A DNA stretch of 7,390 bases, taken from NCBI GenBank assembly GCA_964371695.1, contig CAYJOG010000136.1:1-7390 (forward strand), in the 5' to 3' direction. The translations under genes and the position numbers were made by a program. The DNA comes from CAYJOG01 sp964371695 [NCBI: uncultured bacterium]. Its GTDB lineage: Bacteria; CAYJOG01. The notes beneath the pieces were generated by a model, which was not told where the DNA came from, did no database searches, and saw only the letters and a program-made list of their open reading frames with translations. Of the stretch, positions 1 through 6,250 are shown piece by piece (positions within the stretch are counted from its first letter, which is position 1; the number at the start of each line of letters is the position of its first letter).

Positions 1-18
1 GGGGTGAGGCGGGGTTCT

Positions 19-42
19 GCCAGAGCATATTGATGCTCTGGC
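19..42. repeat. Perfect extragenic hairpin 1
   Basis: A perfect inverted repeat with 10-bp arms (GCCAGAGCAT at 19-28, ATGCTCTGGC at 33-42) and a 4-base loop, ATTG. It is the first of a row of hairpins before the porin gene. A shorter alternative stem (GCCCG at 41-45 with CGGGC at 51-55) would compete with the ends of this hairpin and the next. No T-tract follows directly, so it is not a standard intrinsic terminator by itself. It could be the 3' end structure of a gene lying left of the window, or part of a dispersed extragenic repeat. Confidence 0.7.
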
Positions 43-51
43 CCGCCGAAC

Positions 52-96
52 GGGCGACCATGGATGGTCGCCCTGGGACCAGCCGCCACGGATGGC
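52..96. repeat. GGATGG-type extragenic hairpin pair
   Basis: Bases 52-61 (GGGCGACCAT) and 64-73 (ATGGTCGCCC) form a perfect 10-bp inverted repeat around GG, with the palindromic core CCATGGATGG. A smaller, related hairpin follows at 85-96 (GCCA-CGGA-TGGC), which also carries GGATGG. Serial hairpins built on a GGATGG core resemble dispersed extragenic elements I associate with several Pseudomonadota genomes; that match is from memory and was not searched. A T-rich stretch at about 104-117 follows, so the block might also end transcription of a gene to the left. Confidence 0.55.
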
Positions 97-151
97 CAAG
101 GGCTTTCCTGTTTATTGTCCCCCCGCTGCATCAGCAATGAACAAAACACAA

Positions 152-174
152 ACAGGGGGCAAAATGCCCCCTGT
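152..174 (-). terminator. Perfect hairpin with T-rich tail on the minus strand
   Basis: Nine-base arms ACAGGGGGC (152-160) and GCCCCCTGT (166-174) enclose the loop AAAAT. Read on the minus strand, the stem is followed by a T-rich tail (complement of 140-151), the shape of an intrinsic terminator for leftward transcription. On the plus strand the following bases are CAACAAAC, with no T-tract. No leftward gene is seen to its right, so it could only block antisense transcripts, or it may instead be a structural or operator element just upstream of the porin promoter. The hairpin is certain; its role is not. Confidence 0.4.
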
Positions 175-193
175 CAACAAACCGGCACCCCCC

Positions 194-224
194 TTGGCGC
201 TGGGCGGTGGATTGGTTTTATAAT
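194..224 (+). promoter_or_regulatory. Candidate sigma-70-type promoter for the porin operon
   Basis: A consensus -10 hexamer TATAAT lies at 219-224. The best -35 candidate is TTGGCG at 194-199 (4 of 6 match to TTGACA), with a long 19-bp spacer. Transcription would start near 231, close to the GTG at 231 that could start the porin. The hexamer also encodes Phe-Tyr-Asn if translation starts at 207, so it may be chance, but TATAAT is rare in such GC-rich DNA and it sits at the expected place. Confidence 0.4.
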
Positions 225-2903
225 GCGCCGGTGCGACGTTTTGTATGGTGGTTGATGGCGGGCCTGTGCCTGTGTCTGTGGGCTGCTCCCGCCCGGGCGC
301 TGGTGCGGGTGGACCTGCTGGAAGAATCCACCGACGACGATCTTTTTCTGGACAGCCTGCGGGTGCAGGACGAGTTTCGCGCCCACGCCGAGCACGAGTT
401 TGCCGATGTGCCCCGCGATCACTGGGCCTATGACGCCGTATCCCGCCTGGGTGGACTGGGTCTGCTGCAAGGTGCAGAGGGCGAAGAGGTATTTCAGGGC
501 AATGGTCTGGTGACCCGTTATGAAATGGCTGCCCTGGTCGCCCGCATGGTGGACCGTTACCTGGACCTGAAATCCAACGGCCTGATACAGATTGGCCGGG
601 TGCGGCCCTCGGCCACGCACCGCACGCCGGACCCCTTTGCCCGTGCGGGCATGAACCTGAAGGAAATTGATGGCGAAGCGCCGGTGCTCAAACCGCTGTC
701 GGACTCCGCCACCACCCCCGGCCAGACGCCTGAGCAGGCGCCCGTGGTGATGGAACAGACCGACGTGAAAAAGCTGGAAGACCTGGTGAACAGTTTTTCC
801 AGCGAATTACGAAATTTTCAGAGCGACGTCAAAAAGGAACTCACCGCCGGCAAAAAGGTGTACATGAAAGGCCAGAAGGACATCCAGAGCCTGCAAGAGG
901 AAAACCAGCGTTTCGCCTGGAAGGGCCGGGCCGAACTGGCCTATGTCAACCAGGGCGAGCAGGATGCCGACACCCAGGTGTTGTGGGACAACCGCCTGGA
1001 ACTGGATATTTCCAGCAAACCTGCGCCGGGAGAGGACTTCACCATCGGGGCCACGCTGGCCGCCGAAACCGAACTGGGGGGTCGTAAAAATGTGGAGGGC
1101 CTGTTTGACGGCTCCAGCGCGCCGCTGAGCCTGAACAAGTTTTATCTCAACTATTCCAACCCCAAGGCCCGCGACACCACCAAAAAGTTTTTCTTTCGCA
1201 AGCTCGACGTAGGCAACATCAGCGTGGATTTCAGCCCCACAACCGCTTTTGGCACCCAGTGGGAGGGCATTCAGAGCCAGTTTCAGGCCTATAAATGGAC
1301 CCTGAACCTGATGGGGGCGCGCACCGAGCACCGGCGACAATACCTGGATGCCCTGGGGCATCCCTTCACGTTTGTGGGCACCGACGAAGACGGCAGCGAA
1401 GGCGTGGCGGTGCAGATGCGCGGTCTGCCCTATGACCGCTACGTTTATGGCGCGAGCCTGCAGGGCACTTTTTTGAACAACCCGCTGAGTCTGTTTCGCA
1501 TCAGCCAGATCAACCTGTTTGAGGACAAAGACAGCGTGCAGATGTGCGAAAAGATCAACGCGGTGAGCGGCGACTGCGAGAACTACCTCGAAAACGGCGA
1601 GTTCATGTTCCTCACCGACGACCAGGTGGGGTCGCTGGCGAGTCCGGGTTATCCGCAGGACAAACTGGCTGCCCCCGGCGGCAGCGGCGACAGCCGCGTG
1701 GGGCAGCTCAAGCTGCCTGCCGAAAAAAACAAAGTCCAGAGTGTGTTTCTGCGTTATCCCGTGAGCGAAAAACACAACCTGTTTTTCACGGGTGAGTTCG
1801 CCAAGAGCAAGTATTACCGCCCTGGGTTCAAGGTGGTAAAAACCAGCTCGGCCCCGCCCAACGAAGACCAGGAACCGGGCCTCACCTCGCCCGACATCAC
1901 CAAGTTCCGTGTGGTGCCAGAGCAGGACTGGGAGGGCAGCGCCATGCTGGCCCTGCTGGACTGGAGCCGGGGGCCGCTCAAGATTTTCCCCGCCGGTTAC
2001 GCCCGCCTGTCGCCCCGGTTTGTGGCCCGTTATCTGGGCTTGCCGGGCCTGGACGTGAACAGCCTGCTCAACGTGGGCGGCCTGCCGCTCAACATCCAGA
2101 GCCTGGAGGCCTGGCTGCTGGCCCCCACCTATAACCGCCCCGACGATAAGTATTCCATTGGTGGTCTTTTCGCCAAGATTCAGGAAGTCGAACCGATTTA
2201 TTTTGACGCCGGGCTGATCACCGGCATTCCCTCGCTCAGCGGCATTGCGCCGCTCACCATCATGGAGCGCCTGAACAACCGCCGGGCGCGTCTGGCGGTG
2301 GGGGTGACAAACCTCAACGGCGAGTTTTATGCCAGCCCGCGCATGACGCTCAAGGCCGGTTTCACCCGTGCCGCTGTCAACCTTTATGACGCCTGCATCG
2401 ACGGCAAGGCCGCCAACATCGCCAAAGACCTCAACGGCGACGAACTGGTCTCCACTTTTGGGGATGGTTACGCCAACTGTCAGAACAAAGGCTCATTCAA
2501 CCCCCTGTTGCCCGATGACACCTTTGCGCCCTTCGCGCTGAACATCCGTTTCATCACCAAAAGCATGGCGGCAGAGTGGCAGGCCAGCAAAAAAGCGAAA
2601 TACAACCTGAGCTTCGCCATCAGCGACCTCATCAACAACACCCAGTCGCCCTCTGAACTTGGCCCCAACGGCATCATCGAGGCTCTCTACAACCGCCGCA
2701 CCTACACGCTCAAGCAGTCGCTGGATTACGACATCAACAACAGCACCTCGCTCAACTTTGGCCTGGAGCGGGTGTTTGACAAAAACACCGAAGGCACCGA
2801 CACACCCGGCGGCACTGGCGCAGACCCTGGCGCGAACGGCACCCTCATCAGCCCTGTGGATGACTATTACATCTTCACCGCCAAGGTGAAAACGGAGTTC
2901 TGA
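207..2903 (+). CDS. SLH-domain outer-membrane porin
   Basis: Probable outer-membrane porin tethered to the cell wall. From the GTG at 207 it has 898 residues. Residues 10-31 form a signal peptide (Arg-Arg, then a Trp/Leu/Cys-rich core, cleavage after Ala-Arg-Ala 31). Residues 65-116 form one S-layer homology domain (FADVP...HWAYDAV, ending in a TRYEMAALVARM helix). A Pro/Thr-rich linker leads to a charged, coiled-coil-like helix at about 186-236. From about 240 to the end alternating beta-strand patterns predominate, and the final residue is Phe, as in BamA-recognised barrels. This order matches SLH-porins such as OmpM of Selenomonas/Veillonella, Deinococcus SlpA and cyanobacterial porins, where the SLH domain binds modified peptidoglycan or linked polymers. 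Two Cys pairs (447/457 and 730/758) lie in likely loops. The start is uncertain: GTG 231 gives a compact 23-residue signal peptide and fits the promoter better, and neither start has a clear Shine-Dalgarno sequence. Transported solute unknown. Confidence 0.85.
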   Translation: MDWFYNAPVRRFVWWLMAGLCLCLWAAPARALVRVDLLEESTDDDLFLDSLRVQDEFRAHAEHEFADVPRDHWAYDAVSRLGGLGLLQGAEGEEVFQGNGLVTRYEMAALVARMVDRYLDLKSNGLIQIGRVRPSATHRTPDPFARAGMNLKEIDGEAPVLKPLSDSATTPGQTPEQAPVVMEQTDVKKLEDLVNSFSSELRNFQSDVKKELTAGKKVYMKGQKDIQSLQEENQRFAWKGRAELAYVNQGEQDADTQVLWDNRLELDISSKPAPGEDFTIGATLAAETELGGRKNVEGLFDGSSAPLSLNKFYLNYSNPKARDTTKKFFFRKLDVGNISVDFSPTTAFGTQWEGIQSQFQAYKWTLNLMGARTEHRRQYLDALGHPFTFVGTDEDGSEGVAVQMRGLPYDRYVYGASLQGTFLNNPLSLFRISQINLFEDKDSVQMCEKINAVSGDCENYLENGEFMFLTDDQVGSLASPGYPQDKLAAPGGSGDSRVGQLKLPAEKNKVQSVFLRYPVSEKHNLFFTGEFAKSKYYRPGFKVVKTSSAPPNEDQEPGLTSPDITKFRVVPEQDWEGSAMLALLDWSRGPLKIFPAGYARLSPRFVARYLGLPGLDVNSLLNVGGLPLNIQSLEAWLLAPTYNRPDDKYSIGGLFAKIQEVEPIYFDAGLITGIPSLSGIAPLTIMERLNNRRARLAVGVTNLNGEFYASPRMTLKAGFTRAAVNLYDACIDGKAANIAKDLNGDELVSTFGDGYANCQNKGSFNPLLPDDTFAPFALNIRFITKSMAAEWQASKKAKYNLSFAISDLINNTQSPSELGPNGIIEALYNRRTYTLKQSLDYDINNSTSLNFGLERVFDKNTEGTDTPGGTGADPGANGTLISPVDDYYIFTAKVKTEF
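2894..2897 (+). promoter_or_regulatory. Ribosome binding site supporting the TTG start of the lipoprotein gene
   Basis: GGAG lies inside the last codons of the porin gene, 8 bases before TTG 2906. No in-frame ATG occurs close by, and the codons after this TTG read Lys-Lys-Ile-Pro, a normal signal-peptide beginning, so the site decides the start. The porin stop at 2901-2903 lies between the site and the start, which favours translational coupling. Confidence 0.65.
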
Positions 2904-2905
2904 GC

Positions 2906-4525
2906 TTGAAAAAAATCCCCTTCTTTCGTTTGCCTGCGTGTGGCCTGCTGGCCATGGGACTTGCCCTTGTGCACACAGGCTGTGGCGGCGGCGGCGGCAG
3001 CCTGAAGGGCATTGACAACGACGGCAACGATTTTGTCGAAGAAAACCAGGACATCATTTTTCTGCGTCAGGCGGCGGTGTCGCCCGACGGCGCCAACTTG
3101 GTTCTGGTGGACGAGTTCGAGCACTTCGCCGATGCCGTGGACGATGACGGCCAGCCCGTCAACGCCAACAACGAGCGCAGCGCCCTTTACATCGTTCCCA
3201 CGGCCTCTTTGCACAGCGGGCCAACCTGGCGGCTGGTGAGGGTGCCCAAAAACCCCTGGGCGGTGTGGTTGTCCGACAACAACACCGCCTATGTGGCCGC
3301 CGACACGGGCCGGTTGTCCAAGGTGAGCCTCACCACCGCCACGCAGCTCAACGTGGTGAGCGGCCTGGGCAACCTGCGCGCCGTCATCACCAACCCGGCG
3401 GGCACCAAGCTGTTCGCCGCCACCAGCAAGGGCGAGATTCACATCATCAACAATGTGGATCAGGTGAGCAGCACCCAGGCCTTTGGGGCCAAAACCACAC
3501 TGAAGGTGGCAGCGGCCAACTTTGTGGCGCTGCGATATGCCACCGACCGCAATCAGGTGGTGGCCACCGATTACACCGGACGTGTTTTTCTGGTGGACGC
3601 CCTGACGGACAAGTTTGTGGAAGTGGCCGCCACCGGCAGTCGCGTGGAACTGCTGGCGCAGTCCACGCCAGAATCGCCGCTGGTTTACAAACTGCAACAG
3701 GGCGAGACCAAACCCTTTGCGGCCTTTGAACCGGTGCTGGGGGTGACCTCGCTCAAGGCGGGCGCCGCCACGGCCAATCAGGGGGCGACCCTCTCGATTG
3801 ATCACGACGGCGACGCGGGCACCGCCAACATAACTTATGCCTGGAAGTTCGACACCACCACCGGCGAACTGCGCATTTACCGGGGCACGGCCACCACGGC
3901 GGGCAACGAAATCACCGCGCCACTGGTGGAAAAAGGCAAGACCCTGAAGGCGGCGGACCTGAAACTGGACCTCACGCTGGCGGATCGTTTTTACACCGGC
4001 AACAAATACAACGCCATTGCGGCGGAAATCGTGCGCCAGGGGGGTAAGGACTGGCTGTTTTTCACCGGCCAGAGCACCACCCGCGCCGATGGGGCCATTG
4101 ACGATCCCAACGTGCCCGGATCCACCGACCGCGACAACCAGTTTCAGGTCTACGAACTGGCCTTGGGCGGCCCCCTGCCCGTCGCGACGCTGAACAACTG
4201 CACGCCGGGGTTCTGCATGAAGGTGGGGCAGTCGCCCCGCGACATGCGTCTCAAGCTGAATGCTGCGGGCACGGTGGGCCTCTTCGCCATCCCCAACTAT
4301 GAAGACAATGACCTGTCTTTCATCCGTTTTGATTTTGCCCTGGGCGAAATCACCGGCGTTGACTTTGACGGCAATGGTGCGGACATCGTGCGCATTTCCA
4401 GCGGCGGCACAGGGCCGTGGAGCGTGGCGTTTTCTCCCACCAAAAAGAGTGTTTACGTCAGCCACCTGCAAAATGGCGACCACAACGAAGTGCCCATTCC
4501 TGCGGCGCTGGTGGTGGATTTTTGA
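2906..4525 (+). CDS. Probable lipoprotein with beta-propeller-like repeats
   Basis: A 539-residue exported protein; no gene name recognised. The N-terminus has two Lys, a hydrophobic core and the sequence Val-His-Thr-Gly-Cys26 followed by five Gly, which looks like a lipoprotein signal with Cys26 lipidated, although His at -3 is atypical. After it come repeats of the YVTN/WD-like propeller type: near 56 (AAVSPDGANLVLV), 117 (PWAVWLSDNNTAYVA), 157 (LRAVITNPAGTKLFA), 206 (FVALRYATDRNQVVA) and 504 (PWSVAFSPTKKSVYVS). The middle, about 280-360, looks like an inserted beta-sandwich. Asp-rich loops at 37-42, 79-82, 299-303 and 486-493 (DFDGNGAD) resemble calcium-binding or FG-GAP-like turns. Cys432 and Cys437 could pair. 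The gene starts with TTG two bases after the porin stop, so the two are almost certainly one operon, and the product may be an outer-membrane partner of the porin. That partnership is inference; enzymatic function is not indicated. Confidence 0.75.
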   Translation: MKKIPFFRLPACGLLAMGLALVHTGCGGGGGSLKGIDNDGNDFVEENQDIIFLRQAAVSPDGANLVLVDEFEHFADAVDDDGQPVNANNERSALYIVPTASLHSGPTWRLVRVPKNPWAVWLSDNNTAYVAADTGRLSKVSLTTATQLNVVSGLGNLRAVITNPAGTKLFAATSKGEIHIINNVDQVSSTQAFGAKTTLKVAAANFVALRYATDRNQVVATDYTGRVFLVDALTDKFVEVAATGSRVELLAQSTPESPLVYKLQQGETKPFAAFEPVLGVTSLKAGAATANQGATLSIDHDGDAGTANITYAWKFDTTTGELRIYRGTATTAGNEITAPLVEKGKTLKAADLKLDLTLADRFYTGNKYNAIAAEIVRQGGKDWLFFTGQSTTRADGAIDDPNVPGSTDRDNQFQVYELALGGPLPVATLNNCTPGFCMKVGQSPRDMRLKLNAAGTVGLFAIPNYEDNDLSFIRFDFALGEITGVDFDGNGADIVRISSGGTGPWSVAFSPTKKSVYVSHLQNGDHNEVPIPAALVVDF

Positions 4526-4559
4526 TGCAGGCGGGGCATCCCTTAGCTGCTACTTTTTC

Positions 4560-4648
4560 GGAGTAGCGGCGGTGTCCACACCCCCGGGGGGGGGAAAAAA
4601 TATTTTTTTTTTTTGGTTTTTTAGCGGTGAGGACACCGCGCCTACTCC
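4560..4648. repeat. 89-bp imperfect inverted repeat with homopolymer centre
   Basis: The outer arms 4560-4582 and 4626-4648 are inverted copies matching at 20 of 23 positions; the outermost part is GGAGTAGCGGCGGTGTCC opposite GGACACCGCGCCTACTCC. The 43-base centre is made of runs: C5, G9, A6, TA, T12, GG, T6. It includes the palindrome AAAAAATATTTTTT (4595-4608) and a possible C5/G5 stem around a G4 loop ahead of the T12 run. It begins 34 bases after the lipoprotein stop. It could terminate the porin operon, or be a small palindromic mobile-type or extragenic repeat. No coding capacity and no obvious target duplication were seen. Confidence 0.65.
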
Positions 4649-4674
4649 TGTAAAGTGAATAAACCCCTTGTTTT

Positions 4675-4709
4675 TTGACAAAAATAAGCAGCTATGGGCG
4701 AGGTATCCC
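4675..4709 (+). promoter_or_regulatory. Weak candidate promoter upstream of lysS
   Basis: A perfect -35 hexamer TTGACA lies at 4675-4680 in an AT-rich patch that contrasts with its surroundings. No good -10 stands at 16-18 bp: the nearest TAT-containing options, TATGGG (4693-4698) and TATCCC (4704-4709), are at 12 and 23 bp. The location, after the inverted repeat and about 70 bases before lysS, suits a promoter for lysS and the gene after it, but the -10 is unresolved. Confidence 0.25.
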
Positions 4710-4748
4710 GTTTGACGCCAAGCCATTCACGCGGCATTGTCCACGGCC

Positions 4749-6236
4749 ATGAGTGAAGACCTGAACGAGACACGCCGCGAACGCTTGGGCGCACTGCTGC
4801 AAAAAGGGGTTGACCCCTATCCTTCCGGTTATGCGGTGACCCACAACAGCCGCGCCCTGCACGATGGTTTTGACCAGCTTCAGGGCCAGCCGGTGGCGGT
4901 GGCCGGGCGGGCCATGACCATCCGCCGCATGGGCAAGGCGGCCTTTGTCACCCTGCGGGATGGTGAAGGAGACATTCAGGTTTACCTGAAACTGGACAAC
5001 GTGGGGCAGGAAAACTTTGACCTGCTGGACCTGCTGGACCTGGGGGACTGGCTGGGGGCCACCGGCCCGCTTGAGAAAACCAAAAAAGGCGAGACCACCG
5101 TTTTTGCCAGCAACTTCACCGTGTTGTGCAAGGCCATCCAGACCCCGCCGGAAAAGTTCCACGGCCTGCGTGACGTGGAGCTGCGCTACCGGCGTCGCTA
5201 CGTGGACCTCTTCAGCAATCCCCAGGTGCGGGCGGCTTTTGTGGCTCGCAGCCGCATCATCCAGCTCATCCGCGAGCGCCTTAGCGCCCAGGGCTTCATG
5301 GAGGTGGAAACCCCCATGATGCAGACCCTGCCCGGCGGGGCCAACGCCCGGCCCTTCATCACCCACCACAACGCGCTGGACCGCACCCTGTATCTGCGCA
5401 TCGCCCCGGAGCTTTATCTCAAGCGCCTGCTGGTGGGGGGATTCGAGCGGGTGTTTGAAATCAACCGCAACTTCCGCAATGAGGGTGTGGACACGTCCCA
5501 CAACCCGGAGTTCACCATGCTGGAGCTGTATCAGGCCCACGTGGGGCTGGACAGGATGGTGGAAATCACCGAAGAAATTTTCGCCACCCTGTGCGGCGCT
5601 CTGCCGCCGCCGCCCGCCGAAGACGGCACGCCGCAAAGCCAGTGGACTTTCAACAACCATTCCCTCAACCTGCATCCCCCTTTTGCAAAAATCGGTTACA
5701 TGCAGTCCATGAAAGACAGGGGCCTGCCCTTTGACCCCATGGACCTGCTGCGGGAGGACTTCGACGCGGCGGCGGCGCTCTCGGCGGCGGGGCTGGAAGA
5801 CGCCGCCCACGCCCCCACGCGGGGCAAGATGGTGGAGAAAACCTTTGAAGCCCTGGTGGAGCCCCATCTCATCCAGCCCACTTTTGTCATGGATTTCCCC
5901 GCCCTCATCAGCCCCCTGGCCAAACGGAAAACCGACGACCCGCGCCTGACCCACCGCTTTGAACTGATTGTGGCGGGCATGGAAGTGGCCAACGCCTTTG
6001 GTGAACTGAACGACCCCATCGACCAGCGCCAGCGGTTTGAGGAACAGGCCCGCCAGCGGCAGAAAGACGATGAAATTCCGCCCATTGACGAGGATTTTCT
6101 GCTGGCCCTGGAATATGGCATGCCCCCGGCAGGCGGCCTGGGTGTGGGGGTGGACCGCCTGGTCATGCTGTTCACGCAGAACAACAGCATCCGCGACGTG
6201 ATTCTGTTCCCCCACATGCGGGACACGGAAAAATAG
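4749..6236 (+). CDS. lysS: Lysyl-tRNA synthetase, class II
   Basis: Charges tRNA-Lys with lysine in the cytoplasm, using ATP through a lysyl-adenylate. It has 495 residues from ATG 4749, close to the roughly 500 of bacterial LysS. An OB-fold anticodon-binding domain covers about 50-135 ([20 protein letters not shown]). The class II catalytic core follows: motif 1 near 180-195 ([10 protein letters not shown]), the lysine/ATP site [13 protein letters not shown], motif 2 [15 protein letters not shown] with Arg243 and Glu245, and motif 3 GLGVGVDR ending at Arg470. The end, [11 protein letters not shown], is typical. The OB-fold separates it from the shorter EpmA/PoxA paralogue, which lacks it. 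An in-frame TTG at 4737 would add four residues; ATG 4749 fits the family better, but neither has a clear Shine-Dalgarno. A 9-base tandem duplication (5022-5039) gives LLDLLD. The next gene begins 14 bases after its stop, so they are probably co-transcribed. Confidence 0.97.
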   Translation: MSEDLNETRRERLGALLQKGVDPYPSGYAVTHNSRALHDGFDQLQGQPVAVAGRAMTIRRMGKAAFVTLRDGEGDIQVYLKLDNVGQENFDLLDLLDLGDWLGATGPLEKTKKGETTVFASNFTVLCKAIQTPPEKFHGLRDVELRYRRRYVDLFSNPQVRAAFVARSRIIQLIRERLSAQGFMEVETPMMQTLPGGANARPFITHHNALDRTLYLRIAPELYLKRLLVGGFERVFEINRNFRNEGVDTSHNPEFTMLELYQAHVGLDRMVEITEEIFATLCGALPPPPAEDGTPQSQWTFNNHSLNLHPPFAKIGYMQSMKDRGLPFDPMDLLREDFDAAAALSAAGLEDAAHAPTRGKMVEKTFEALVEPHLIQPTFVMDFPALISPLAKRKTDDPRLTHRFELIVAGMEVANAFGELNDPIDQRQRFEEQARQRQKDDEIPPIDEDFLLALEYGMPPAGGLGVGVDRLVMLFTQNNSIRDVILFPHMRDTEK

Positions 6237-6243
6237 TTTCCCT

Positions 6244-6248
6244 GAAGG
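6244..6248 (+). promoter_or_regulatory. Ribosome binding site of the DUF4380-type gene
   Basis: GAAGG lies in the short gap after lysS. It is only 2 bases from GTG 6251 but 8 bases from an in-frame TTG at 6257, which is the more usual spacing. The start of the protein may therefore be two codons further in. Confidence 0.5.
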
Positions 6249-6250
6249 CG

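Noticed and set aside
807-1775. A 322-codon minus-strand frame inside the porin gene
   Set aside because: The composition is that of a complement frame, without a start region or domain, and it lies wholly inside a well-supported gene.
2867-4483. A 538-codon open frame on the minus strand opposite the lipoprotein gene
   Set aside because: The translation is rich in His, Gly, Val and Gln with no recognisable domain, as expected for the complement of a GC-rich gene. The plus-strand frame has a signal peptide, a ribosome binding site and repeats.
4260-4658. A short plus-strand open frame running off the lipoprotein gene end into the inverted repeat
   Set aside because: It is an out-of-frame shadow of the lipoprotein gene, and its tail is translated homopolymer sequence (Phe and Gly runs).
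4526-4748. A riboswitch or T-box leader for lysS
   Set aside because: I see no T-box sequence, specifier-loop layout or lysine-riboswitch core. The only strong structure is the inverted repeat, which is separated from lysS by an AT-rich patch.
4692-6215. A 507-codon open frame on the minus strand opposite lysS
   Set aside because: lysS is unmistakable on the plus strand, and the antisense translation has no domain-like pattern. Long antisense frames are common opposite GC-biased genes.
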